A stretch of DNA of 64,000 nucleotides from assembly GCF_900110835.1 (NCBI RefSeq), contig NZ_FOJG01000002.1:124001-188000 (forward strand). The letters are read 5' to 3'. The position numbers were made by a program, and so were the translations under genes. The notes under the pieces are model-generated. The model made no database searches. It saw only the letters and a program-made list of their open reading frames with translations, and was not told the DNA's origin. The DNA comes from Chitinophaga arvensicola. GTDB lineage: Bacteria > Bacteroidota > Bacteroidia > Chitinophagales > Chitinophagaceae. Shown here one piece after another: positions 44,856 through 54,039 of the stretch (position 1 is the stretch's first letter; each line of letters starts with the position of its first letter).

Positions 44856-46112
44856 TTACTTTTCCGCAATTAAAGCATCCAGATCCTGGTTCCATTTCGC
44901 TACATAATCCTTGTAATAATCACCGGTTACCTCGCCGGTATAGCCGGTATGTATTTGTCTTACTTCACCTTTACGGTCTATTATAATGGTAGTAGGGAAC
45001 GCCATCATACGGTTGAGCGCCGGTAGCTTCTCTGACGCCACTTTCTTATCAGCAATGCCACCAAAAAGAATATCATATTGTATGTTGTATTTTTCTTTTA
45101 ATTTACCTAATGTATACTTCGCATACTCCAGATCATCTTTCTGTTCAAAGCCGATAGCAATCGCTTCTACACCACGGTCTTTGTTTTTATTATACCAGGG
45201 CGACAGGAAAGAAGTCTGGTCAGTACAGTTAGGACACCAGGTACCGATGATCTCTACAATTACCACTTTACCTTTGTATTTATCATCGCTGAGGGAAACA
45301 TTTTTACCATCCAGATCGGGCAGGGTGAAGTCCAGCTTCTTGTAACCTTCTTTCAGGTAGGTCAGTTTGTAAGGATCGGGTAATTCAGCTGCGGCGTTCT
45401 TTTCTCCATCAAATTTGATGTTGTTGTAGATACCTAAACTGATTTCGCCGGTCAGTGATTTGTCGTCATTTACCTTTCCTTTGATGTAGATGGGGCTGGG
45501 GCCTGTGAAGCCGGACAGTTCAAATTCATCCCCATGTACGGTACCTTCCAGTTCGCGGCTGTCGCCTACTACCGACATCACTACGCCGGTGAGTTTGTTG
45601 CCGTTCTGTTTCAGTAAACCGATGCGGTTGGGGGTAGGTTCTTTACTGTAGATTTTCAGGTCCCATTTGCCGCTGATATTGTAAGCAGGAGCGGCTTCTG
45701 TACCTGCTTCCGCAAAGCGGTAGCTTTGTCCGTGTTCTGCGGTAAACGGCAGTGCGTTGCCCCGGAAGTTAGGCACGAGGCTGCGGTACTCACCGGTGAT
45801 ACGGCCATCGGTCTCAATTTTGGCGACCAGTGCAGCATCATAGGTGTTCATTTTGATAAATAAGGAATCGTTGCCGATGCGCTGTACATGGAAGTCGTCG
45901 CGACGTGATCCATTGATCAGTGTAAATACGGCATGCTCGGGGTCTTTGCCTTTTAATTCAAAGTTAAAGGGTACCTGTGCTTCGCTCAGGGTAAATACGC
46001 CTCTCCAGATACCTTGTTTTACAAATGGTTTTTTAGGGGCAGCAAATGAGTTGTTGCTGAATAATCCTGCCACCATCAGGCCGGTTAAAAATAAGTGTTT
46101 GGACGTTTTCAT
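44856..46112 (-). CDS. TlpA-family thiol:disulfide oxidoreductase
   Basis: A 418-residue exported protein (signal to about 24, NNSFAAPK). Residues 30-250 form a beta-rich lead domain that differs from DUF4369; residues 258-418 are a TlpA/ResA thioredoxin fold with active site C293-P-N-C296 (GTWCPNC) and the cis-Pro region FPTTIIIDRKG. It should reduce disulfides in periplasmic proteins such as apocytochromes, which fits the di-heme protein gene nearby. It heads a two-gene operon with YceI and has a well-formed promoter at 46239-46270. Confidence 0.9.
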   Translation of the reverse strand: MKTSKHLFLTGLMVAGLFSNNSFAAPKKPFVKQGIWRGVFTLSEAQVPFNFELKGKDPEHAVFTLINGSRRDDFHVQRIGNDSLFIKMNTYDAALVAKIETDGRITGEYRSLVPNFRGNALPFTAEHGQSYRFAEAGTEAAPAYNISGKWDLKIYSKEPTPNRIGLLKQNGNKLTGVVMSVVGDSRELEGTVHGDEFELSGFTGPSPIYIKGKVNDDKSLTGEISLGIYNNIKFDGEKNAAAELPDPYKLTYLKEGYKKLDFTLPDLDGKNVSLSDDKYKGKVVIVEIIGTWCPNCTDQTSFLSPWYNKNKDRGVEAIAIGFEQKDDLEYAKYTLGKLKEKYNIQYDILFGGIADKKVASEKLPALNRMMAFPTTIIIDRKGEVRQIHTGYTGEVTGDYYKDYVAKWNQDLDALIAEK

Positions 46113-46238
46113 GTTTGTAAATTATTGGTTGAACAATGCAAGACGTTGCCGGTCCTGGTGGGGCGACGAGCGGATGCTACAAAATAAAACTGGTGGTGAA
46201 GTACTGATGGAGTGGTGGCTTTATCAGTGGTGGTGAAA

Positions 46239-46270
46239 CAAAGATAAAGGGGTCTTTTATTATTTCCAAA
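46239..46270 (-). promoter_or_regulatory. Promoter of the TlpA-YceI operon
   Basis: On the minus strand a -33 TTTG (46267-46270) is followed after 20 bp by a perfect -7 box TATCTTTG (46239-46246). Expected start near 46233 leaves a leader of about 120 bases before the ATG at 46112. The 46113-46462 gap holds only this, the inverted repeat behind it and the divergent radical SAM promoter. Confidence 0.7.
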
Positions 46271-46274
46271 TAAA

Positions 46275-46295
46275 AGTCTATAAATTTTGTAGACT
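46275..46295. promoter_or_regulatory. Inverted repeat upstream of the TlpA promoter
   Basis: AGTCTA-N9-TAGACT, perfect 6-bp arms, lying 4 bp upstream of the -33 element. Symmetry and position (centre near -53) suit an operator for a dimeric regulator; no regulator is identified. Confidence 0.4.
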
Positions 46296-46436
46296 AATAA
46301 GAAAGTGGGTATAGTAAAAGGTTTCGGGGAAAAGTTATATCCGGAGAGCTTGTTATTGGCCTGGAAGGAGACGCGGCTTTTGCCGGTTAACTGCCGGACA
46401 CTCCACGCTGCTACACTATTCTGCCTAAAAAAGAAC

Positions 46437-46444
46437 TAAATTTG
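46437..46444 (+). promoter_or_regulatory. -7 box of the radical SAM gene
   Basis: TAAATTTG matches TAnnTTTG exactly, 18 bp before the TTG start codon at 46463; the mRNA leader would be only about 12 bases. It supports the TTG start, since the next in-frame ATG lies about 200 bp downstream. Confidence 0.6.
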
Positions 46445-46462
46445 CGCTTTAAATAACCTGAC

Positions 46463-48664
46463 TTGAGTAATTCTGTTTTTTTAATAACACCACCATTTAC
46501 CCAGTTGAACACGCCGTATCCGGCCACTGCTTACCTGAAAGGATTTCTGAATACAAAAAATATTACTTCCTTCCAGTCAGATCTGGGTATAGAGGTAACA
46601 CTCCGTTTATTTTCAAAACAGGGCCTGGAACAGTTGTTTGCGCATATTGCTGCAGCGCCGCCGATGGCAGCTTCAGAGAATATTGCCCGCATGCTGGTAT
46701 TACAGGAAGATTACATACAAACTATCGACGCGGTTATTTTATTTCTACAGGGAAAAAATCCTACCCTGGCACATCTCATCTGTAAACGCGATTACTTACC
46801 CGAAGCCTCCCGTTTTGCGCAGCTGGATGATCTGAACTGGGCCTTTGGTTCCATGGGTACGCAGGATAAAGCCAAACACCTGGCCACTATGTACCTGGAA
46901 GACCTGTCAGACCTGATCATGGAATGCGTGGATCCCCATTTTGGTTTCAGCCGGTATGCAGAACGGCTCAGTCGCTCTGCCAATAGCTTCGATGAACTCT
47001 ATGCCGCACTCCAGGCGGATTATACTTATATAGACAGTATCCTGACGGAATTACTGGCGCAACACATGGAGCAGGTGCAACCGGCTATGCTGGCCATTTC
47101 GGTGCCGTTTCCCGGCAACCTGTATGCGGCATTGCGCTGCGGACAATGGGTGAAACAACATTATCCTGCCGTGAAAGTGGCCATGGGTGGTGGTTTTCCC
47201 AATACGGAACTGCGTTCACTGGCAGATGCCCGTGTATTTGAATTCGTGGATTTCATCACACTCGACGATGGAGAAGCGCCCATCGAAAACCTGCTGCAGT
47301 TCCTCGAAGGAAAGAAAACGGCAGAAGAACTGAAACGTACCTTTCTGCTCACAGAAGAGAAAGTGACTTACGTTAACAGCAAAGCCACGCACGATTATAA
47401 ACAGGCGCAACTTGGTACGCCGGATTACAGCGACCTGTTACTCGATAAATACATCTCCGCCATCGAAGTGGTGAATCCCATGCACAGCCTCTGGAGCGAT
47501 GGCCGCTGGAATAAGCTCACCATGGCACATGGTTGCTATTGGGGTAAATGTACGTTCTGCGATATCTCGCTCGACTACATAAAAATATACGAACCGATTA
47601 CGGCCTCCCTGCTGTGCGACCGGATGGAAACCATCATTGCACAAACGGGGCAAAACGGATTTCACTTTGTGGATGAAGCCGCGCCGCCCGCATTGATGCG
47701 TGCCCTGGCGCTGGAAATTATCCGCCGTAAGCTTACCGTCAGTTGGTGGACAAATATCCGTTTTGAGAAAAGTTTCACGCGGGATCTTTGCCTGCTGCTC
47801 AAAGCCTCGGGCTGTATTGCCGTTTCCGGTGGACTGGAAGTAGCATCCGACCGTTTACTGGGACTGATACAGAAAGGCATCACGGTAGCGCAGGTGGCCC
47901 GTGTAAACCGACATTTTACGGAAGCCGGTATCATGGTACATGCATACCTGATGTATGGATTTCCCACACAAACCGCACAGGAAACGATTGATGCGCTGGA
48001 AATGGTGCGGCAGATGTTCCAGGCCGGGATCCTGCAATCTGCCTTCTGGCACCAGTTTACCATGACCGCTCACAGTCCTGTTGGATTGGAGCCTGCAAAG
48101 TTTAATGTAGAAAAGGAAACAGAAGAGATCGGCGCTTTTGCCAATAACGATATTATGCATATTGATCCTACGGGGGCCGACCACGAATCTTTCAGCTACG
48201 GATTAAAAAAATCGCTGCTGAATTTCATGCATGGCGCCTGCCTGGATTTCCCGCTATCGAAATGGTTTGAATTCAAAGTGCCGAAAACCAGTGTGCATCC
48301 CGACTTTATCGTGAACGCACTGATGGAGGAAGAAGCGGGCACGGTGAAGCCCACCTCTAAAGTAGTGTACCTGGGCAAACAGCCGGCCATGGAAATTATT
48401 ACCAAATCAAAGAAAGGAGCCAGTTGGGAGATGTCTTCCTTAACTTTCCAGAGCAAGAAAGAGAAAGTCAATATTAGTGTGCAACCGCCGCAAGGGGTGT
48501 GGCTTACGCAGATACTCCGGCAACTGGCTGTTGCCAATGTGAAAACATGGACGTTGCAGGAAGTGAAAGATAGTTATGAGGCGGCTGGTCTGGACGACTT
48601 TGAGCTCTTCTGGGACAACAAGCCGGTGAACACCCTGCACAAACTTGGATTGTTGAAGCTGTAG
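46463..48664 (+). CDS. B12-binding-domain radical SAM protein
   Basis: A 733-residue protein starting at TTG; its first residues (SNSVFLITPPFTQLNTPYPA) are the usual beginning of the B12-binding Rossmann domain, and no nearby ATG would keep it. The B12-like domain covers about 5-270 (VAMGGGFPNTELRSL); the classical DxHxxG motif is absent, so base-off cobalamin binding is doubtful. The radical SAM core starts near residue 350 with GCYWGKCTFCD, that is Cx4Cx2C rather than the canonical Cx3Cx2C. Later core motifs are FVDEAAPP, SGGLEVASDRLL and YLMYGFPTQT. A C-terminal domain of about 150 residues follows. Substrate unknown. No clear operon partner; the next gene starts 92 bp later. Confidence 0.85.
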   Translation: MSNSVFLITPPFTQLNTPYPATAYLKGFLNTKNITSFQSDLGIEVTLRLFSKQGLEQLFAHIAAAPPMAASENIARMLVLQEDYIQTIDAVILFLQGKNPTLAHLICKRDYLPEASRFAQLDDLNWAFGSMGTQDKAKHLATMYLEDLSDLIMECVDPHFGFSRYAERLSRSANSFDELYAALQADYTYIDSILTELLAQHMEQVQPAMLAISVPFPGNLYAALRCGQWVKQHYPAVKVAMGGGFPNTELRSLADARVFEFVDFITLDDGEAPIENLLQFLEGKKTAEELKRTFLLTEEKVTYVNSKATHDYKQAQLGTPDYSDLLLDKYISAIEVVNPMHSLWSDGRWNKLTMAHGCYWGKCTFCDISLDYIKIYEPITASLLCDRMETIIAQTGQNGFHFVDEAAPPALMRALALEIIRRKLTVSWWTNIRFEKSFTRDLCLLLKASGCIAVSGGLEVASDRLLGLIQKGITVAQVARVNRHFTEAGIMVHAYLMYGFPTQTAQETIDALEMVRQMFQAGILQSAFWHQFTMTAHSPVGLEPAKFNVEKETEEIGAFANNDIMHIDPTGADHESFSYGLKKSLLNFMHGACLDFPLSKWFEFKVPKTSVHPDFIVNALMEEEAGTVKPTSKVVYLGKQPAMEIITKSKKGASWEMSSLTFQSKKEKVNISVQPPQGVWLTQILRQLAVANVKTWTLQEVKDSYEAAGLDDFELFWDNKPVNTLHKLGLLKL

Positions 48665-48686
48665 TGTTTTAAACGGCAAAAATGCT

Positions 48687-48706
48687 TACCGGGGAAATTC
48701 CCGGTA
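48687..48706. terminator. Hairpin after the radical SAM gene
   Basis: TACCGGG / CCCGGTA, perfect 7-bp stem with loop GAAATT, 22 bp after the stop. No T-run, so a weak terminator at best. Confidence 0.4.
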
Positions 48707-48756
48707 TCAGTCATGAAGAAAAAGTCAAATATTTGTTTCCACTAAACTGACCTATC

Positions 48757-49305
48757 ATGAGTGATCTTATGTCCCTTGCTGGCTATGGCTGTAATGACCA
48801 GGGCCACCTGAACCCTACACCTGAGCAGCTAGCCTACCAGATGCCATTTACGGGAGAACCTGCTACCTATGGAATGCCCATTACTGTGGCGGCGTATTTT
48901 GGAATGCTGAACAATTTTTACAAATTTTTAATTGCCAATCCGGAGCTGATCCCTTTATTCCAGGGCAGTTATTCCGTTGACTTCAGCAAGGCGTCCCTGA
49001 TGCGTATTCTTAGCCAGGAAGGCTGTGAATATGTTCGTTTTCATTTTGCTATTCCTGAAGAAGACAACAAATTAAGCCTCGTAGCGGAGGGTCTGACTTC
49101 AGAATTAGGCCAGGTGGGCTATGCACAATTGCTGCAGAAAGTTACCGATAATAACATGTTGCATGCCGGCGGCGATCCCAAGGTGGAAGAAAGAGGTAAT
49201 GGTAAACCTAATCCGGATGGATCATTCCTGCAATTATTTCAAATATTAAAAGGTCATGGCTCTCCCCTGGCAACAGCAGACCTTGATCTGGTATTTAAAA
49301 AGTAA
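48757..49305 (+). CDS. Hypothetical protein, 182 residues
   Basis: Not recognised. No signal peptide or membrane segment. The N-terminus (MSDLMSLAGYGCNDQGHLNP) is unusual, with the central part helical (VAAYFGMLNNFYKFLIANPELIPLF) and the rest mixed. It has three Cys in total, none in a paired motif. It lies between the radical SAM gene and the sensor trio, with an AATATTTG box upstream (one mismatch to TAnnTTTG). A link to either neighbour is possible but not shown. Confidence 0.5.
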   Translation: MSDLMSLAGYGCNDQGHLNPTPEQLAYQMPFTGEPATYGMPITVAAYFGMLNNFYKFLIANPELIPLFQGSYSVDFSKASLMRILSQEGCEYVRFHFAIPEEDNKLSLVAEGLTSELGQVGYAQLLQKVTDNNMLHAGGDPKVEERGNGKPNPDGSFLQLFQILKGHGSPLATADLDLVFKK

Positions 49306-49328
49306 TCTGAACATAAATTTTTGTGCCG

Positions 49329-49967
49329 ATGAACGGTTGGGTGTATGCTTATTATCTTTTACTGGTAACCTGCTTTATTCTTAGTTTATTTAACCTGCAA
49401 TACAGGGAAGTTAAGATATTAAGTGTGTTGCTCGCGGCTTCTATTATTACGGAAGTAATTGTAGAAGTAATCGGCACAGAAGGTTTAGGTTTTTTTATAG
49501 TGTATCATTTTTTTGTGGTGCTGGAATATAGTTTGATTACAATTATTCTCCGATCAGGGATCAGGGACTATCGCTGGCGACTATTAATGGGTGTTTCCAT
49601 TTTTGTTTTTGGTATGGTATCCCTTTTCTACAGCTTTGTATTGGAAGGATGGCGGGCCTTTCCCGGTATCAACATCACCATAGAAAGCTTCCTGGTTATC
49701 TGCTGGTGCCTTTTATCCTTTTTTTCAATAACCCCGGATAGTGAAGCATCTATATTCCGGCACCCTGTTTTTTGGTTAACCCTTGCATTCTTTATTTATT
49801 TCGCAGCTTCTGTGAGCGTAAATGCCTTTTATAATTTGCTCCTGGAAAATGATACCACCCGGGCCAGGCACTTTTTCAGGGTATTAAACTCATTATCCAA
49901 TTACCTGTTGTATATTATGCTGATAAAAGGCGTCGTATGTTTCCGGTCAAACAGGATCTCTTTGTAG
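49329..49967 (+). CDS. Multi-span membrane protein, probable sensor partner
   Basis: A 212-residue protein with six to seven membrane helices (for example YAYYLLLVTCFILSLF, FFIVYHFFVVLEYSLI, FLVICWCLLSFFS) and short loops. The ATG at 49329 is preferred over a GTG at 49323. Its 3' end overlaps the kinase gene by 31 bp, so the two are translationally coupled; it probably serves as the membrane sensor part for a kinase that has only one membrane helix of its own. Family not named. Confidence 0.6.
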   Translation: MNGWVYAYYLLLVTCFILSLFNLQYREVKILSVLLAASIITEVIVEVIGTEGLGFFIVYHFFVVLEYSLITIILRSGIRDYRWRLLMGVSIFVFGMVSLFYSFVLEGWRAFPGINITIESFLVICWCLLSFFSITPDSEASIFRHPVFWLTLAFFIYFAASVSVNAFYNLLLENDTTRARHFFRVLNSLSNYLLYIMLIKGVVCFRSNRISL

Positions 49968-50716
49968 CTGTTATTTTTATTTCGTTGCTCGTTATCGTCA
50001 TGGGACTGGTGGTAGTGGCGGCGGTAATAAGTTATAAAAAGAAGCAGGATGCATATTTACATCAGCTTAAACTAATGAAGGAAGATTACGACAAACAGCT
50101 TATGTGGTCCCAGATTGAAATGCAGGAAGAAGCCTTTGCCCATCTCGGCCAGGAACTGCATGACGATATCGGCCAGTTGCTGAGCAGCACCAAGCTCCTG
50201 ATCAATGTTACCCAACGGAGCATGAAGGAAATTCCCGATACCCTGCAGATAGCGGAAAATACCCTGAGTACCGCTATCCAGCACCTGCGGGCGCTTTCCA
50301 AATCATTTAGCCGTCAATGGCTGGATCAGTTCAGCCTGATCGACAATCTGAAAACAGAAGTAGAGAGAATTAACTCCAGCAGGGAGATTAAAATAACGTT
50401 TACCCATGAACTGATGGTATTGCCCCTCCAGGCAGAACCACAGATCATCCTGTTTCGTATTATCCAGGAAGCGATCCAGAATTGTATCAAACACGCCCGT
50501 CCGCAAGTCATTGATATCAGTATCAGGGTAGCTGCGCAACAGCTGATCCTGATTATCGCCGATGATGGATCGGGCTTTGATAAAGCCAGTATGTCGTCTA
50601 AAGGGATGGGCATCCGGAATATGCAGCACCGTACCAATCTTCTCGGCGGCGATATCCGCTGGGAAGTCACCACCGCTGGTGGTACCGCCGTATTGATAAC
50701 ATTACCCCTGGAATAA
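49937..50716 (+). CDS. NarL-type sensor histidine kinase (HisKA_3)
   Basis: A 259-residue kinase with one N-terminal membrane helix (about 9-32), a coiled linker, the HisKA_3 dimerisation domain with phospho-acceptor H75 (GQELHDDIGQLL), and a HATPase domain (about 155-258) with NCIKHARP, DDGSGFD and GMGIRNMQHR. It has no sensor domain and overlaps the membrane-protein gene before it. The response regulator follows 10 bp downstream. Confidence 0.92.
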   Translation: MFPVKQDLFVAVIFISLLVIVMGLVVVAAVISYKKKQDAYLHQLKLMKEDYDKQLMWSQIEMQEEAFAHLGQELHDDIGQLLSSTKLLINVTQRSMKEIPDTLQIAENTLSTAIQHLRALSKSFSRQWLDQFSLIDNLKTEVERINSSREIKITFTHELMVLPLQAEPQIILFRIIQEAIQNCIKHARPQVIDISIRVAAQQLILIIADDGSGFDKASMSSKGMGIRNMQHRTNLLGGDIRWEVTTAGGTAVLITLPLE

Positions 50717-50726
50717 ATTTTTGTTT

Positions 50727-51362
50727 ATGAAGATCAACATTGGTATTGCAGATGATCACCAGCTGTTCCTGAAATCACTCAGTTTACTGGTTGGCGGCTT
50801 CGCCGGCTTTCAGATTGTAGCGGAAGCCATGAATGGAAAGGAATTGCTTGAAAAACTGGCGCAACTGCCATCGCCACCCGATATTTTGCTGGTGGATGTG
50901 AACATGCCTGTTATGGATGGCGCCAGCACCACTGCGGCTGTATTAAAACTATATCCCACGGTAAAAGTGGTGGCCCTGTCGATGAAAGACAACGACGCCA
51001 CGATCATAGAAATGCTGAAAGCCGGTTGCTGTGCCTATCTCCTGAAAGATATACACCCCACAGAACTGGAAAAAGCCCTGACGGAAATACACAGCACCGG
51101 ACAGTATTACAATGATGCGTCCAACGTGAACTATCGCCGCCTGTTGCTGCAATCAGAACAAAAACAAACCCTGACAGAACGGGAAAGGGAGTTTCTCCAT
51201 CTCGCCTGCAGCGATCTGACCTACAAAGCCATCGCCGCTAAAATGAATGTTACTGAACGTACGGTAGATGGATACCGGGAAATCCTGTTTAACAAACTGA
51301 ATGTGCAAAGCCGCACCGGTATGGTCCTGGAGGCCTTACGCAGACAACTCGTGAGTTTATAA
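50727..51362 (+). CDS. LuxR/NarL-type response regulator
   Basis: A 211-residue regulator: receiver domain (1-125) with DD at 9-10, phospho-acceptor D57 (ILLVDVNMPVMDG) and the Lys of LLKD; C-terminal LuxR helix-turn-helix at about 143-205 (LTEREREFLHLACSDLTYK, AAKMNVTERTVDGY). The ATG at 50727 was chosen; a TTG two codons upstream is possible. Partner of the preceding kinase. The gene ends 2 bp from the convergent permease stop. Confidence 0.93.
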   Translation: MKINIGIADDHQLFLKSLSLLVGGFAGFQIVAEAMNGKELLEKLAQLPSPPDILLVDVNMPVMDGASTTAAVLKLYPTVKVVALSMKDNDATIIEMLKAGCCAYLLKDIHPTELEKALTEIHSTGQYYNDASNVNYRRLLLQSEQKQTLTEREREFLHLACSDLTYKAIAAKMNVTERTVDGYREILFNKLNVQSRTGMVLEALRRQLVSL

Positions 51363-51364
51363 AA

Positions 51365-53794
51365 CTAGTTCTCCCGTAAATTTTTTACCGGGTTAGACAA
51401 TGCCGCTTTCAACGCCTTGTAGCCCACCGTTGCCCATGCCATCAGCAATGATAAAACAATAGCGGAAACAAAGATGCCAGCGCCTATCGCCGTATGATAA
51501 TAGAATCCGGACAGCCAGCCCTGCATAAAGTAATAGCCTAATGGTGCGGAAATCACGAAGGCAATCCCGATCAGTAGCATAAATTCTTTCGAAAAAAGGA
51601 ACAGGATATTGTTGACCGATGCGCCCAATACCTTGCGTATACCCACTTCGCGGGTGCGGTTGGTAACCATAAAGGAGATCAGGCCGTACAACCCCAGGCA
51701 GGAAATGAACACCGCGATGCCGGCAAACAACTGGAATAATTTGGCGGTGATAACGTCTGCTTCGTAGAAGCTTTGCACCCGCTCATCAACGAAAGAGAGG
51801 TCGTACAGGTAGGTAGGGTAGATGCCGGTAAAGGTTTGCTCCACTTTTTTCAGGGTAGCGGAGATCTTCGTGGGATCCAGGCGCAGGGCGATGTATTCAT
51901 AGGCGCCTCTCTGGGAGCCCATAAATAAAGGCGTGATGGCTTCATGCAGGGATTTGCTGTTGAAGTCATTGATAACACCTACTATCGGAAAACTTTGGTG
52001 TTCGGTGGTAGTGAGGATTTTACCGATAATATTTTCCGGAGATGATAGACCCAGTTTTTTTACCGTGGTTTCATTCACAACAATTTCCCTCAGTGTATCG
52101 CTGGGATAGGGGAGCCTGCCTGCTTTCAGCTTGATGTCGAAGGTGCGGTAGAAATCTGCATCGCCCGGTTTAACACCTATTTTAAATGGTGCTTTCTCCG
52201 GCTGGGAGTCGAAATAAAAATCCTGTAGGAAAATCCAGTCGGCCGTAGGCGCGTCTGTACAAAGACTCACTGCACTCACCCCTGGTAATTCACTCATGCT
52301 GGTTTTAAGATATTCATATTTCAGTTTTAAGGTACTGTCGCTCGGCAGATTCACCAGCACTACTGCATCCTTATTAAATCCCATCGATTGATGGCTTATA
52401 TAGTCCATCTGCTTTACCACTACCAGCGTGCCTATTACCAGCAGTTGCGCAATTACAAACTGGAACACCACCAGTCCCCGGCGCAATGACACGCCGCCGG
52501 TCGATTTGATACTGATTTTGCTTTTCAGTGCTGTTACCGGGTTGAAACCGGAAACAATCATCCCCGGATAGAAGCCGGACAGCAGGGTGACCAGCACCGC
52601 GCAACCCAATACCGCCGCCCATAGGGAAGGGGAGTTTAGTAAGGATAAAGATAATTCCCGGTCGATCAGCTGCCCGGTATAAGGTAATGCTATAATGGTA
52701 ATAATGATGGCCACCGCAATAGCACATAATGTAATCACGGCGGTTTCCAGCAGAAACTGGGAGAACAGCTGTACCCGGTTACTGCCCAGTACTTTCCGCA
52801 CGCCTATTTCCTTCGCCCTGTTTACTGATAACGCGGTGGCCAGGTTAATAAAATTGATACAGGCCACCAGCAGCAGGAAACAGCCTATCAGCGCCAGCGC
52901 CCACAATTCCCTGGAGGATAGGTTACCGGTAATAAAGTTGTGATAACGTTTATCCATGTGCATGGCAGATAGCGGCTGCAATTGTAATTGTGCAAGCTGG
53001 GTGGTGCTGGCTTTGTAGTAGCGCGCCGCAAAGGCGGGCAGTCCTGCTGTAATGGAGGATCGCTGCGCGTTGTCTTTTAACAGCACGAAGCATTGCGCAT
53101 AGCCCTGGCTGGTTTCCCAGGGGCTGCCCGGCAGGAATTGATCCGGGGTCAATGTTTTCAATACATTATAGGACAATCCCACTTCCACGGGTAGATCTGT
53201 GTTGGTGGGCAGGTCTTTAAATACGCCTGTTACCTGGAAAGGGACCCGGTAAGACCACATCAGTATGGTGCGGCCAACGGCCGACTGGACATCTCCGAAA
53301 TAGGCCCGCGCGGTTTTTTCTGAAATTACAGCGGTGTGTGGATCGTTTAAACCGGCGGCATTGCCAGCCAGCCAGGTATAATCGAGGATATTATATAAAT
53401 CAGGGGTGGTATAAAAGATGCCTGTCTGTTTGAATTTTTTCTCATCGCTGGTTCCTTTGGAGGGCACATACATCTGTGCGCCGCCCTGGAAAGAAATGAG
53501 AGCTGCCTTGTCGACTGCCGGAAAATCGGACTTCATTTTATCCGCCATTTCCCAGTTAACATTACTCAGCCTGGACGTTACCTCCCCGTTGCTGCGGTTA
53601 ATAACGTTGGTGGTTACACGGTAAATCCGGTCCGCCGCCGCATGATAGCTATCAAAACTGCGTTCATAGCTGATCACCAGGAAAATAATCAATGCAGCAG
53701 CAATACCGGTGGCTAATCCTGCAATGTTCAGGATGGTAAATGTTCGTTTACGGGTAATGCTGCGAAAGGTTGTTTTCAGGTAGCTGTTTATCAT
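51365..53794 (-). CDS. MacB/FtsX-type ABC transporter permease
   Basis: An 809-residue permease of the same double-FtsX type as the one at 8849: N-terminal helix (TFTILNIAGLATGIAAALII), MacB-like periplasmic domain, helices with AKEIGVRKVLGSNRVQLF, a second periplasmic domain, and a terminal bundle with TREVGIRKVLGASVNNIL ending SNPVKNLREN. The ATG at 53794 was chosen since the family begins MINSYLKT; an upstream in-frame start adds 30 unrelated residues. Again no ATPase is adjacent in the same direction (the ABC genes at 54040 are divergent and of ABC-2 type). Confidence 0.85.
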   Translation of the reverse strand: MINSYLKTTFRSITRKRTFTILNIAGLATGIAAALIIFLVISYERSFDSYHAAADRIYRVTTNVINRSNGEVTSRLSNVNWEMADKMKSDFPAVDKAALISFQGGAQMYVPSKGTSDEKKFKQTGIFYTTPDLYNILDYTWLAGNAAGLNDPHTAVISEKTARAYFGDVQSAVGRTILMWSYRVPFQVTGVFKDLPTNTDLPVEVGLSYNVLKTLTPDQFLPGSPWETSQGYAQCFVLLKDNAQRSSITAGLPAFAARYYKASTTQLAQLQLQPLSAMHMDKRYHNFITGNLSSRELWALALIGCFLLLVACINFINLATALSVNRAKEIGVRKVLGSNRVQLFSQFLLETAVITLCAIAVAIIITIIALPYTGQLIDRELSLSLLNSPSLWAAVLGCAVLVTLLSGFYPGMIVSGFNPVTALKSKISIKSTGGVSLRRGLVVFQFVIAQLLVIGTLVVVKQMDYISHQSMGFNKDAVVLVNLPSDSTLKLKYEYLKTSMSELPGVSAVSLCTDAPTADWIFLQDFYFDSQPEKAPFKIGVKPGDADFYRTFDIKLKAGRLPYPSDTLREIVVNETTVKKLGLSSPENIIGKILTTTEHQSFPIVGVINDFNSKSLHEAITPLFMGSQRGAYEYIALRLDPTKISATLKKVEQTFTGIYPTYLYDLSFVDERVQSFYEADVITAKLFQLFAGIAVFISCLGLYGLISFMVTNRTREVGIRKVLGASVNNILFLFSKEFMLLIGIAFVISAPLGYYFMQGWLSGFYYHTAIGAGIFVSAIVLSLLMAWATVGYKALKAALSNPVKNLREN

Positions 53795-53941
53795 AACAGA
53801 AAGATAGCGCAAAAAGCAGGTCAGAAACGTAAGTTGTTTATGTTCAATGTTTATGGGTATGGTGGATTGTCCGGTTTTGAACAATTGTTGACGATAGCGG
53901 ACGTTTGTAATCCGGGAAAGAGGGAGGAAAAACCGGTTTCA

Positions 53942-53953
53942 CCGTTTTAACGG
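53942..53953. repeat. Short perfect palindrome upstream of the ABC operon
   Basis: CCGTTTTAACGG (5-bp arms around TT), 87 bp before the ATPase start and flanked by two further ACCGTTTT-like copies. Possibly an operator; no regulator is known. Confidence 0.25.
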
Positions 53954-54039
53954 CTCCGTTTACCGTTTTTTCGGTGGCCTTTGCCTTTTTACGAACGGGG
54001 ATCGCCGGGGTTGTTGTATTTTCGGTCGTCAATGTAGAA

